Below, one piece after another: positions 1 to 9,497 of a DNA stretch of 41,566 bases (within the stretch, counting starts at the first letter, position 1; each line of letters begins with the position of its first letter). Made by a program: the position numbers and the translations under genes. Below the pieces are notes generated by a model, which was given only the letters and a program-made list of their open reading frames with translations, made no database searches and was not told where the DNA came from. Origin of the DNA: Flavobacteriales bacterium (GTDB taxonomy: Bacteria; Bacteroidota; Bacteroidia; Flavobacteriales; Flavobacteriaceae); contig WTIP01000003.1 in NCBI GenBank assembly GCA_011525195.1, positions 1 to 41,566 on the forward strand, given 5' to 3'.

Positions 1-2
1 TG

Positions 3-764
3 ATGAATCAAATTGTTCAGGATGCAGATTTTCGCTATGTCGAAGCTGGAGAAGGGCAGCCAATCATAATCTTACACGGGCTTATGGGAGGGTTAAGTAA
101 TTTTGAAGGAGTTTTAGATTACTTTCCTCCAAAAGGATATAAGGTCATCATACCCGAACTACCTGTCTATACACTTCCGGTACTAAAAACTTCAGTTAAG
201 TCGCTTTCTGAATTTTTACATGACTTTATTCTTCATAAAGGACTCAAAGAGGTCATACTGTTGGGAAATTCATTAGGAGGACATGTAGGTCTTCTTTATA
301 CCAAAAATCATTCTGAATACGTTAAGGGCCTAGTGCTTACGGGGAGTTCAGGTTTGTACGAAAATAATATGGGAGATGGCTATCCCAAAAGAGGGGATTA
401 TGACTATATCAAAAAGAAAAGTGAAGATGTATTTTATGACCCAAAAGTTGCCACAAAAGAGATTGTAGACGAAGTTTATGAATCGGTCAATGACAGAAAT
501 AAATTAGTCCGTACACTGGCACTTGCCAAAAGTGCCATTCGGCATAATATGTCAAAAGAACTGCCAAATATGAATACCCCCACTGCCATAATTTGGGGAG
601 CTGAAGATCAGGTCACGCCTCCTAATGTCGCTGAGGAATTTAATCAACTGCTACCCGATTCTAATCTGTATTGGATTAAAAAATGTGGCCATGCCCCTAT
701 GATGGAGCATCCTGACCAATTTAATCAAATACTTAAAAATTGGTTTGACCTAAGAGCATTTTAG
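3..764 (+). CDS. alpha/beta hydrolase
   Basis: ORF with HGLMGG oxyanion-type motif, GNSLGG nucleophile elbow and C-terminal GHAPMMEHP; starts near the window edge. Confidence 0.85.
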   Translation: MNQIVQDADFRYVEAGEGQPIIILHGLMGGLSNFEGVLDYFPPKGYKVIIPELPVYTLPVLKTSVKSLSEFLHDFILHKGLKEVILLGNSLGGHVGLLYTKNHSEYVKGLVLTGSSGLYENNMGDGYPKRGDYDYIKKKSEDVFYDPKVATKEIVDEVYESVNDRNKLVRTLALAKSAIRHNMSKELPNMNTPTAIIWGAEDQVTPPNVAEEFNQLLPDSNLYWIKKCGHAPMMEHPDQFNQILKNWFDLRAF

Positions 765-770
765 TCAAGC

Positions 771-1385
771 ATGCGAATCAAGTCTGCCCATTTTGTTATC
801 AGTAATACTGAGGTTGCAAAGTGTCCTCAAAGCACACTACCCGAATATGCTTTTATCGGTCGCTCCAATGTGGGAAAATCCTCACTTATCAATGCCTTAT
901 GCAATAAAAAAAGTCTAGCCAAAACCTCTTCAAGACCTGGTAAAACACAGTTGATTAATCATTTTTTAATCAATGAAAACTGGTACCTGGTGGATCTTCC
1001 AGGTTATGGCTATGCTCGGGTTTCTAAATCTGATAAGAAAGTATTTCAGCATTATATCACTTCTTATTTTCTTAAACGAAAACAACTTATCAGTGCTTTT
1101 TTACTTATTGATATCCGACACGAACCCCAACCCATTGATTTGAAGTTTATGCAATGGTTAGGTGAGCAACAGATTCCTTTTGCCATTATTTTTACTAAAG
1201 CAGATAAATTAAAACCCAAAGCCTTAGAAAAAAATATTGAAACCTATTGTGAAAAACTTCGAGAGCAATGGGAAGCATTACCTCCTCAATTTATTACTTC
1301 AGCACAAAATAAAAGTGGAATTGATGCTGTTCTAGCGTATATAGACACGCTGAATAAAAGCGTGCAGAATCACTTTAAAGATTAA
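771..1385 (+). CDS. engB: ribosome biogenesis GTP-binding protein YihA/YsxC/EngB
   Basis: GRSNVGKSSLINAL P-loop, DLPGYGYA G3 motif, TKADK G4 motif, about 200 aa. Confidence 0.95.
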   Translation: MRIKSAHFVISNTEVAKCPQSTLPEYAFIGRSNVGKSSLINALCNKKSLAKTSSRPGKTQLINHFLINENWYLVDLPGYGYARVSKSDKKVFQHYITSYFLKRKQLISAFLLIDIRHEPQPIDLKFMQWLGEQQIPFAIIFTKADKLKPKALEKNIETYCEKLREQWEALPPQFITSAQNKSGIDAVLAYIDTLNKSVQNHFKD

Positions 1386-1720
1386 GACTTTTTAAGTTCT
1401 AATTTTTCTGCAAAATAAGCACAGAAATCTCGCATTGTTTCGGTCATTTTTTCATCTTGAGTCGCACGGTAATAGGTGTCACTGAGTGAAACAAGGGTTT
1501 GATGAAAAAAAAGCTGCATCTGATCTACGGGCATCTCTTTCACCCACAGGTCCATTTTTAAGGTTTCTTGCGCTTCGGCATCCCAAAAAGACAAAAGCAT
1601 GGCTTTGGTGTCCATTTGAGAGATACCCCCATCTGGTGCTGTCCATTGCATTTGCTCTGGAATATTATTTTCATCAAGATTGACATCTATAGTAATTTGT
1701 GTATTTTTTACAATAGCCAT
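1382..1720 (-). CDS. gldC: gliding motility protein GldC; start moved from 1834 to 1720
   Basis: MAIVKNTQITIDVNLDENNIPEQMQW resembles the GldC N-terminus; start overlaps the gldB stop by one base (TAATG at 1718-1722), so the longer ORF start at 1834 is unlikely. Confidence 0.8.
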   Translation of the reverse strand: MAIVKNTQITIDVNLDENNIPEQMQWTAPDGGISQMDTKAMLLSFWDAEAQETLKMDLWVKEMPVDQMQLFFHQTLVSLSDTYYRATQDEKMTETMRDFCAYFAEKLELKKS

Positions 1721-2712
1721 TAGCGTTTGGGTTTGTATTTTGAGAGTTGAAATAATTGTTGAGCAGGCATTCGAAGCAAAGCTTCTAATGGAGTCTCTGG
1801 GTTCTGATTGATATAACTTTTTATAATTTGCCAACCCATCCAGCGACCTACACGCCCTGGAGATTCATTGTCTAATTGCAAATAAAATTTTGAAAAAGGG
1901 GCAGGTTCCAAAAAGCGTTGCACCAATTTTGGGTCTGTCTTGTATAAGAGTTGTTCTTCTATAAAATATTGCCAGATATAGAGCTCATTTTCTTTCACCC
2001 AATTTAATTCTTCCTCTGAATAGGCTATTTTTACGGTCGCTGGTTCATGAGGCAGGAGTAGATCCTGTAAATACATTTTTTTTCCCTCAAATAACATTTG
2101 AGCTAAAAATGTCCGGTCTTCTTCTGGCGGCAAGAGATAATTTGCAAATTTTTCTACAATTTGACTGGTCATGTATTTTTGATCCAATTCTTTACGAATA
2201 TAAGTTGGAATACCCTGGTAAAGCTCATGAGAAGCACCCAGAAAAGTATCTAATGAAATGAGCAATAAACTATCAGAATATACAGTTTTGATTTGATAGT
2301 CTACATTATTAGTAAGTGTCACCACCTGGGGGATTTTAACACTGGGAAAGTGAAATTTAATATGCTGAAAGAGGTGATTTATTTTCGCTTCCATTTCTGA
2401 AGTATCCTCAAAAACATCTCCCACTGCCCTCTGGAGAATGAGCTGAAGGCTGTCTTGTTGCCTGGCTACCCAAACACTATCGGAAAATTGTTTTGGAAAC
2501 AGATAAGGGTAATTCTTTTTTAGTGCGGGAAGTACTTCAGGACCTTGGGCATAAAATTGTAAGTCAAAACGGTCTAATTCTATATCAACTGCCAACGCTT
2601 GGATCGCTAATTCCTTTTCATCTGTGGAATTACACATCACTAAAACAAAGAAAACGACACCAAAGACAAGTTTTTTTTGAAGAATAGTTAAAAATACAGA
2701 ACGTCTTTTCAT
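1720..2712 (-). CDS. gldB: gliding motility lipoprotein GldB
   Basis: Lipoprotein signal (FFVLVMCNS), GldB-like DIELDRFD..F start, adjacent to gldC. Confidence 0.85.
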   Translation of the reverse strand: MKRRSVFLTILQKKLVFGVVFFVLVMCNSTDEKELAIQALAVDIELDRFDLQFYAQGPEVLPALKKNYPYLFPKQFSDSVWVARQQDSLQLILQRAVGDVFEDTSEMEAKINHLFQHIKFHFPSVKIPQVVTLTNNVDYQIKTVYSDSLLLISLDTFLGASHELYQGIPTYIRKELDQKYMTSQIVEKFANYLLPPEEDRTFLAQMLFEGKKMYLQDLLLPHEPATVKIAYSEEELNWVKENELYIWQYFIEEQLLYKTDPKLVQRFLEPAPFSKFYLQLDNESPGRVGRWMGWQIIKSYINQNPETPLEALLRMPAQQLFQLSKYKPKR

Positions 2713-2740
2713 TCGCTTTTTTGAATCCTTTTAAATACAT

Positions 2741-2748
2741 TAATTTTG
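2741..2748 (+). promoter_or_regulatory. candidate -7 element (TAATTTTG) for nadE
   Basis: Exact TAnnTTTG match; TTTG at 2720-2723 is 17 nt upstream. Confidence 0.45.
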
Positions 2749-2750
2749 GG

Positions 2751-2758
2751 CAAATTTA
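2751..2758 (-). promoter_or_regulatory. candidate -7 element (TAAATTTG) for gldB-gldC
   Basis: Exact TAnnTTTG match on the minus strand, 38 nt upstream of the gldB ATG. Confidence 0.4.
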
Positions 2759-2779
2759 GTAGCTTAAAACGACTTGAGA

Positions 2780-3571
2780 ATGAAATCACCTGAAAAAGTA
2801 GCAGATTACATCACACAATGGCTTAATGAGTACAGTGAAACTTCTTCCACCAAAGGATTTGTTGTAGGCATCTCAGGAGGCATCGACTCTGCAGTCACCT
2901 CTACCTTATGTGCAAAAACCGGAAAACCGGTTCTCTGTCTTGAAATGCCGATCAAACAAGGGGAGGATCAGTTAGCGCGAAGCGCTAAACACATCGAGTG
3001 GTTACAGTCAAATTTTTCAAATGTAAGTGCTTTTCGGTTTCAGTTAGATACTGTATTCGATGCGTTTTCAGCATTGCTACCCCCTACTGAACAGACAGCA
3101 CATCAAGAGCTCAGCCTTGCCAATACGCGTGCTCGCTTGCGCATGACAAGCCTCTATTATTTTGCCGCACTAAATGGCTATCTAGTAGCAGGAACAGGAA
3201 ATAAAGTTGAAGATTTTGGTGTCGGGTTTTATACCAAATACGGAGACGGTGGAGTAGATTTAAGTCCAATTGCAGACCTTACAAAAACTCAGGTTTTTGC
3301 CTTAGCTCGCTATTTAAATATTATAGATATTATTCAAAATGCAGCTCCTACCGATGGTCTTTGGGGGGATGCTAGGACAGATGAAGACCAACTTGGGGCA
3401 AGCTATCCAGAATTAGAATGGGCCATGGAAGCCATGGAAAAAGAAACCCCTCATTCTTTGTTTGATGACCGACAAAATGAAGTTTTTAAAATTTTTAAAA
3501 AACAATTTGACCAAAACCAACACAAAATGCAGCCCATACCTGTCTGCAAAATCCCAACCGCACTTATCTAA
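2780..3571 (+). CDS. nadE: NAD synthase (NH3-dependent type); ATG at 2780 preferred over TTG at 2774
   Basis: SGGIDSAV P-loop, GTGNKVEDFGVGFYTKYGDGGVDLSPIADLTK. Confidence 0.95.
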   Translation: MKSPEKVADYITQWLNEYSETSSTKGFVVGISGGIDSAVTSTLCAKTGKPVLCLEMPIKQGEDQLARSAKHIEWLQSNFSNVSAFRFQLDTVFDAFSALLPPTEQTAHQELSLANTRARLRMTSLYYFAALNGYLVAGTGNKVEDFGVGFYTKYGDGGVDLSPIADLTKTQVFALARYLNIIDIIQNAAPTDGLWGDARTDEDQLGASYPELEWAMEAMEKETPHSLFDDRQNEVFKIFKKQFDQNQHKMQPIPVCKIPTALI

Positions 3572-3586
3572 AAATTAATTAAATTG

Positions 3587-3618
3587 CATAAGATGTTATC
3601 CAAATCTTACATCTTATG
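3587..3618. repeat. perfect 10-bp inverted repeat spanning the response-regulator start codon
   Basis: CATAAGATGT (3587-3596) and ACATCTTATG (3609-3618) separated by 12 nt. Confidence 0.9.
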
Positions 3619-4245
3619 ATTGATATTGCACTTCTTGACCCACACCCCGTAGTCCATAAAGGATTTAATTCTTTTTTTAGAAAAACCGAACACATTCGTG
3701 TTGTGGCAACCTTTTCTAATCCTGATCAAATTCCCCAATTCCTTGAAAACCATAAAATTGATGCCCTAATATTAGAGATGGAGTTAGAGGGTCATAGTGC
3801 AATACAAGTGATAAAAAATGTGAAGAAAATAGCACCTCGTATTGAAATTATCATCTATACCGCTTTGCCTCAATCTATTTATGGTATTTCTTTACTAAAA
3901 GCGGGTGCTGTAGGCTATCTTTCAAAAAAAGTGAGCAGAAGGGTAATGATTGAAGCCATAGAAAAAGTGGTTGCTACCGGCTACCATATTACCTCTAACT
4001 TTGCCCAGGAAATAACGAATAATATCGACTTGAGTAAGCCCAGAAATGGATATGAAACACTGTCTCCTAGGGAAATTGAAGTCTTAAAACTACTAATTGA
4101 AGGGAATAGAAATATAGAAATTTCGGCCAAACTAAAAATCAGTCAAAAAACTGTAAACACCTATAAAACAAGACTTATGCGAAAATTAGAGGTTGAAAAT
4201 ACGGTCGACTTATTTCAGCAGGCCCGGAATTTTGAATTGATCTAG
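3616..4245 (+). CDS. LuxR/NarL-family response regulator with atypical receiver (phospho-acceptor Asp replaced by Glu54)
   Basis: N-terminal receiver-like domain (ALLDPHPVVHKGF, IIIYTALP, GYLSKK), C-terminal LuxR HTH (LSPREIEVLKLLIEGNRNIEISAKLKISQKTVNTYKTRLMRKL). Confidence 0.9.
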   Translation: MIDIALLDPHPVVHKGFNSFFRKTEHIRVVATFSNPDQIPQFLENHKIDALILEMELEGHSAIQVIKNVKKIAPRIEIIIYTALPQSIYGISLLKAGAVGYLSKKVSRRVMIEAIEKVVATGYHITSNFAQEITNNIDLSKPRNGYETLSPREIEVLKLLIEGNRNIEISAKLKISQKTVNTYKTRLMRKLEVENTVDLFQQARNFELI

Positions 4246-6203
4246 AGGACGCGATTTAATTTTTTAGAAAGTAATTTTTTTAACCCCTGATATTGCATTA
4301 CATCATCTAAAAACTCTGCATTCCCTTCAGCTGTTTTCTTTTCTTTAGCCTCCTGGAGTAAACTGTGTATTTTTTCGTCTATAAGGTGCCTTCTAAAAGT
4401 GAGTATGGTTTCGCTTACCAATTGTCCAACCATGCTTTCTCTTTGTTTTACGAAAATATTTTTTTTCTCCCAATCATGGAGCTGATGTGCCTCATCTGAC
4501 AAAACAATATCAGTAATAATTTGACCCAAAGCGGGATCTTCCTGCTGGACGAATTTTTCAATTTTTATCTCCCCTTCTAATTGAAAAGATTGCATTATTT
4601 GTTCGTACAGCAGACGGTACTCGGATTGAATAAATTCTACCTCGTCTTGTTGTAAGTCTAAAAATATTTTTTCAAAAACTTTAGTGTGTATTGTTTTCGA
4701 TTCTTCTACTAAATTCCCGTGCTCATCTGCACGGATGATTAATTCCTCAAAAGCAGCTTCATGAGCCCCATAATGAATTAAGATACTAATCAGCTGTTTT
4801 TCTAAAAAGACAAGTGGGCTTTTTACCTGCTCTTTTTGGGGGGTCTTTTGAATGATTTGTTGGCTTGCTGAAGCAGGCTTTATTTGACGTACGGCTTTGT
4901 TGTTTTTTGTTTGTTCCTGTGCGAGTGCATTGAAAAGTACTGCCTCTGAAATTTCCATAGTCGCCGCACACTGTTTGAGGTAAATTTCTTGCTGAATAGG
5001 GTCAGGTATTTTAGCAATACTTTGAACAATTTCCCTAACTGTAGCTGCTTTTTTTACTGGATCTTGAGCCGTTTCTTTAAGTAAAAGAGCTGTTTTAAAT
5101 TCAATAAAGTCCTGTGCGGATTCTTCCAGATAAGATTGCAGTGTTTCTTTTGTCTGATTTTTGGCAAAACTATCTGGATCTTCTCCCTCTGGAAAGCTGC
5201 AAATTTTGACATTCATCCCTTGCTCAAGAATCAGGTCTATTCCCCTCAAGGCAGCTCTGAGGCCTGCAGCATCTCCATCGAATAAAACGACAATATTTGA
5301 GGTCAATCTTCTTATGAGCCTAATTTGCTGAGGCGTGAGTGCAGTCCCCGAAGAAGAGACTACATTTTCAATGCCACTTTGAAACAGCTGAATCACATCT
5401 GTATAGCCTTCAACTAAATAGCAAAGATCTGCTTTGGCGATTGCTTTTTTTGATTCGTAGATTCCATAAAGGACTTGGCTTTTATTGTAAATCTCGCTTT
5501 CAGGAGAATTGAGATATTTTGCCGTTTTCGCTGTTGCTGATAAAATCCTACCGCCAAAACCCTGTATTCTCCCCGCCATACTTCGAATAGGGAAAAGCAC
5601 TCGTCCCCTAAACCGGTCTACCGCCCCTTGTTCATTTTTAATCACCAAGCCCGTTTCTATGAGGTAGTTTTCTTCATACCCCTCCTTAAGAGCCTGCTTA
5701 TAAAAGTGGTCTTTTTTTTCTAAGGCATACCCCAATCCAAAAAAACGAATTGTCTCATCTGTAAATCCTCGTTCTTTAAAATACGAATGACCAATTGCGC
5801 GTCCTTCTGAGAGCTCCCATAAATTTTCTTCAAAAGATTTTTGGGCATACTTATTAACTAGATAAAGGCTCTCTTTGGCATCTGCTTTCGCTTTTTCTTC
5901 TTGGGTTTGTTGGGTTTCTTCTATTTCGATATTATAGCGTTTGGCTAAATAGCGTAGGGCTTCAGGATAGGAGAAATGTTCATGCTCCATTAAAAATGCA
6001 ACTACATTACCCCCTTTGCCACTGCTGAAGTCCTTCCAAATCTGCTTTACAGGGGAAACCATAAAACTCGGAGTTCGTTCTTGAGAAAAGGGACTTAAGC
6101 CCTTAAAATTAGAACCTGATTTTTTCAAGGTGACAAAATCCCCGATCACCTCCTCTACCCGAGCGGTTTCATATACTTGATCTATGGTGCTTCTCGAAAT
6201 CAA
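4242..6203 (-). CDS. dnaG: DNA primase DnaG
   Basis: 653 aa; N-terminal CHC2-like fold lacking Cys/His ligands, Toprim motifs (LVEGYTDVI, VLFDGDAAG). Confidence 0.93.
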   Translation of the reverse strand: MISRSTIDQVYETARVEEVIGDFVTLKKSGSNFKGLSPFSQERTPSFMVSPVKQIWKDFSSGKGGNVVAFLMEHEHFSYPEALRYLAKRYNIEIEETQQTQEEKAKADAKESLYLVNKYAQKSFEENLWELSEGRAIGHSYFKERGFTDETIRFFGLGYALEKKDHFYKQALKEGYEENYLIETGLVIKNEQGAVDRFRGRVLFPIRSMAGRIQGFGGRILSATAKTAKYLNSPESEIYNKSQVLYGIYESKKAIAKADLCYLVEGYTDVIQLFQSGIENVVSSSGTALTPQQIRLIRRLTSNIVVLFDGDAAGLRAALRGIDLILEQGMNVKICSFPEGEDPDSFAKNQTKETLQSYLEESAQDFIEFKTALLLKETAQDPVKKAATVREIVQSIAKIPDPIQQEIYLKQCAATMEISEAVLFNALAQEQTKNNKAVRQIKPASASQQIIQKTPQKEQVKSPLVFLEKQLISILIHYGAHEAAFEELIIRADEHGNLVEESKTIHTKVFEKIFLDLQQDEVEFIQSEYRLLYEQIMQSFQLEGEIKIEKFVQQEDPALGQIITDIVLSDEAHQLHDWEKKNIFVKQRESMVGQLVSETILTFRRHLIDEKIHSLLQEAKEKKTAEGNAEFLDDVMQYQGLKKLLSKKLNRVL

Positions 6204-6265
6204 AAAGTAGTCTTTTTGTTAAAATTATGGATTCTTAAAGAAAGTTTTGGGTAAAAAGAAAGAAT

Positions 6266-7249
6266 TTAGATTTTGCGCTCAGTCACATAGTTCAGCATGA
6301 GTGCTAATGCTGATCTGTACTCATTTTTAGGAAATTCTTCCAAGAGCGCTAGGGCTTGTTTTTTATAAGCCTCCATTTTTTGAATTGCAAAATCCAACCC
6401 CCCTTCACTTTTTACCTGAGCGATTAATGCTTTTACTTTGGCTTTATCTGTATTGTGGTTTTTAATAGTATTGATAATTCCTCTTCGCTCTTTTGAATCC
6501 ACTTTATTTAAGGTGTAAATCAAGGGAAGAGTCATCTTTTTTTCTTTGATATCGATTCCTCGGGGCTTTCCAATTTGATGATCACCATAATCAAATAAGT
6601 CGTCTTTAATCTGAAAAGCCATCCCCAGCAATTCTCCAAACTGATGCATTTTTTTTACATCTTCCTCAGGGGCTCCTACTGATTGAGCACCCATGGCACA
6701 ACAGGCCGCAAGCAGGGTCGCTGTTTTTTGTCGAATAATCTCATAATATACTGCCTCAGTAATATCTAAATCCCGGGATTTTTCAATCTGAAGCAGCTCT
6801 CCTTGACTCATTTCTCGAACCGCTACTGAGATGATTTTAAGCAAATCAAAATCTTCATTTTCTATAGAAAGTAATAAGCCCTTAGAAAGTAAATAATCCC
6901 CTACTAGTACGGCAATTTTATTTTTCCAAAGCGCATTAATAGAAAAGAATCCACGTCGTTTATTACTGTCATCTACCACATCATCATGAACCAGTGTAGC
7001 CGTATGAATCAATTCAATTACTGAAGCGCCTCGGTAGGTCCGCTCATTTATTTTTCCATTCCCTGTAAGCTTGGCGACTAAAAAAACAAACATGGGTCGC
7101 ATTTGCTTTCCTTTTCGGTTGACAATAAAGTGGGTAATCCGATTCAGCAGTGCAACTTTTGAGGACATCGACTCGGTAAACTTTTCTTCGAAAAGTTCCA
7201 TTTCCTTATAAATCGGCTTTTTAATCTGCTCTACAACTTTCATAAACAA
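6266..7249 (-). CDS. polyprenyl (trans-isoprenyl) diphosphate synthase
   Basis: First DDxxD-type motif LVHDDVVDDSNKRRG and second QIKDDLFDY. Confidence 0.92.
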   Translation of the reverse strand: MFMKVVEQIKKPIYKEMELFEEKFTESMSSKVALLNRITHFIVNRKGKQMRPMFVFLVAKLTGNGKINERTYRGASVIELIHTATLVHDDVVDDSNKRRGFFSINALWKNKIAVLVGDYLLSKGLLLSIENEDFDLLKIISVAVREMSQGELLQIEKSRDLDITEAVYYEIIRQKTATLLAACCAMGAQSVGAPEEDVKKMHQFGELLGMAFQIKDDLFDYGDHQIGKPRGIDIKEKKMTLPLIYTLNKVDSKERRGIINTIKNHNTDKAKVKALIAQVKSEGGLDFAIQKMEAYKKQALALLEEFPKNEYRSALALMLNYVTERKI

Positions 7250-7304
7250 GTAAAGATATCAATTCTAAAACGACCTGAATGAATTCTGCTAATTACGAAT
7301 GGAT

Positions 7305-8342
7305 TTATTTATTTGCTAACTGTCCACAAGCTGCCTCTATATCTTTCCCCCTTGATCTGCGATAGGTTACTTGAATATCAGAAGCGGTAAGCAGCTTAAT
7401 ATAAGCATCTACCACTTCTGGGGCAGCTTGCTCCATTGTATTGCTCTCTATGGGGTTGTATTGGATTAAATTAACTTTTGAGGGGACCTTAAGGCAAAAC
7501 TGAATGAGGGCCTGTATGTCTGCTTTGGTATCATTAATGCCTTTCCAGACCACATATTCAAAAGTAATCTTACTTTTTGTTTGCTGATACCAATATTGTA
7601 AGGATTCAAGAAGGTCTTCAAGAGGAAATTTAGTTGCAAAAGGCATGATTTTTTCTCTTATTTCTTGACGTGCGCTGTGGAGCGAAACAGCCAGCTTAAA
7701 TTTAACCCCTTCATCAGCGAGTTTGTGAATCATTTTAGGGATGCCCGAAGTAGACACAGTAATGCGCTTAGGCGACATGCCCAATCCTTCTGGCTTAGTT
7801 ATTTTAGCGATCGCAGCTAATACGTTTTTGTAATTCATTAAAGGTTCCCCCATCCCCATAAAAACGATATTTGATAAGGGCCTTTGGTGATAGGCTTCGC
7901 TTTGGGCATTGAGAGTCACTACTTGATCATAAATTTCATCGGGATTTAGATTTCGCATGCGCTTCATAGTAGCCGTAGCACAAAATGTACAATCTAAACT
8001 ACAACCTACTTGGGAAGACACACAAGCCGTACTCCTAGATGCCGTTGGAATAAGTACAGACTCTACAACCAGATTATCATGTAGCTTCACTGCATTTTTC
8101 ACGGTTCCATCTTTGCTTTTTTGCTCAATATCAATTTGTATGTGATTGATATCAAAATGGGCTTTTAAGAGCGCCCTGTCCTCCAGAGTAAGGTTGGTCA
8201 TGGAATCAAAATCATGCACTCCTTTTTGCCACAGCCACTGATATACCTGTGTGCCTCTAAATGAGGGTTTTCCCTGATCTTTAAAAAATTGATCAAGCGC
8301 TTCTTTCGTATAGGCTCTGATGTCTTTTTTTCCTTTTTCCAA
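7305..8342 (-). CDS. rlmN: 23S rRNA (adenine2503-C2)-methyltransferase RlmN
   Basis: SQVGCSLDCTFCATATM radical-SAM motif, GMGEPLMNY, C-terminal RRSRGKDIEAACGQLA. Confidence 0.95.
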   Translation of the reverse strand: MEKGKKDIRAYTKEALDQFFKDQGKPSFRGTQVYQWLWQKGVHDFDSMTNLTLEDRALLKAHFDINHIQIDIEQKSKDGTVKNAVKLHDNLVVESVLIPTASRSTACVSSQVGCSLDCTFCATATMKRMRNLNPDEIYDQVVTLNAQSEAYHQRPLSNIVFMGMGEPLMNYKNVLAAIAKITKPEGLGMSPKRITVSTSGIPKMIHKLADEGVKFKLAVSLHSARQEIREKIMPFATKFPLEDLLESLQYWYQQTKSKITFEYVVWKGINDTKADIQALIQFCLKVPSKVNLIQYNPIESNTMEQAAPEVVDAYIKLLTASDIQVTYRRSRGKDIEAACGQLANK

Positions 8343-8354
8343 TCGCTTTCAACT

Positions 8355-8380
8355 AAAAAAACCGCTAAAGAGCGGTTTTT
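8355..8380 (-). terminator. intrinsic terminator between queA 3' end and rlmN
   Basis: AAAAACCGCT-AAAG-AGCGGTTTTT perfect stem-loop; A/T tracts on both sides could make it work on either strand. Confidence 0.8.
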
Positions 8381-8385
8381 AATTT

Positions 8386-9435
8386 TTACAATATCAACAT
8401 GGCATCGCCATAAGAATAAAAATTATATTTTTCTTTTATAGCCATTTTATAAGCTTCCATAATAAAATCAGGATCTGCAAAGGCAGAGACCATCATTAAT
8501 AGGGTAGATTTTGGTGTGTGAAAATTAGTAATCATACAATTTGCTATTGAAAAATCATAAGGGGGAAAGATGAATTTATGAGTCCATCCCTGGTATTCAT
8601 TAAGCCTCCCCGCTGAAGAAACTGAACTTTCCAAACCGCGCATTACTGTAGTTCCAACAGCGCAAATTTTTCTGCGTTCTTCTATTGCTTTATTCACTTT
8701 ACTGACAGCTGTAGAATCAATTATTAATTCTTCAGAATCCATTTTATGTTTCGATAAGTCTTCAACCTCTACGGGACTGAAGGTGCCCAAGCCCACATGA
8801 AGTGTTAACTCGGCCAAATCAATTCCTTTAATTTCCAATCGCTTTAGTAAATGCTTTGAAAAATGTAAACCCGCTGTAGGGGCAGCTACCGCACCTTCGT
8901 GCTTGGCATAAATCGTTTGGTAGCGCTCTTTGTCTGCTTCATCTGTTTCCCGCTTGATGTATTTTGGCAAAGGCGTTTGCCCAAGCTCTTTTAGTTTGGT
9001 TCTGAATTCAGCATAGCTTCCGTCAAATAAAAAACGCAGTGTTCTTCCTCGAGAAGTAGTATTGTCTATAACTTCAGCTACTAAACTCTCATCGTCTCCA
9101 AAATAGAGTTTATTTCCTATCCTTATCTTTCGTGCAGGGTCTACTAATACATCCCATAAACGCTGCTCCTCATTGAGTTCGCGCAATAAAAAAACTTCAA
9201 TTCGCGCACCTGTTTTTTCTTTATTCCCGAAAAGTCTTGCTGGAAAAACTTTGGTATTATTTAAAACCATAACATCGCCCTCATCAAAATAGTTGATGAC
9301 ATCTTTAAAAGTACAATGCTCGATTTTCTCTTCTTTTCTGTGGAGGACCATGAGTCTAGATTCATCGCGATCAGGCGCTGGACGTTGTGCTAATAAAGCC
9401 TTAGGTAGTTCGAATTGGAATTCAGATAATTTCAT
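8386..9435 (-). CDS. queA: S-adenosylmethionine:tRNA ribosyltransferase-isomerase
   Basis: [62 protein letters not shown]. Confidence 0.96.
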   Translation of the reverse strand: MKLSEFQFELPKALLAQRPAPDRDESRLMVLHRKEEKIEHCTFKDVINYFDEGDVMVLNNTKVFPARLFGNKEKTGARIEVFLLRELNEEQRLWDVLVDPARKIRIGNKLYFGDDESLVAEVIDNTTSRGRTLRFLFDGSYAEFRTKLKELGQTPLPKYIKRETDEADKERYQTIYAKHEGAVAAPTAGLHFSKHLLKRLEIKGIDLAELTLHVGLGTFSPVEVEDLSKHKMDSEELIIDSTAVSKVNKAIEERRKICAVGTTVMRGLESSVSSAGRLNEYQGWTHKFIFPPYDFSIANCMITNFHTPKSTLLMMVSAFADPDFIMEAYKMAIKEKYNFYSYGDAMLIL

Positions 9436-9453
9436 TGTTATAGTTTAAAGCGG

Positions 9454-9461
9454 CAAATATA
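9454..9461 (-). promoter_or_regulatory. candidate Bacteroidota -7 element (TATATTTG) for queA
   Basis: Exact TAnnTTTG match about 18 nt upstream of the queA start on the minus strand. Confidence 0.4.
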
Positions 9462-9497
9462 GTGTCTGGCCTAGGGCCTTGTCAAGTAAATTGGACT

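Noticed and set aside
1721-1834. N-terminal extension of GldC in the ORF track (MANYKKLYQSEP...)
   Set aside because: Overlaps the gldB 3' end out of frame; the TAATG junction at 1718-1722 gives a better start.
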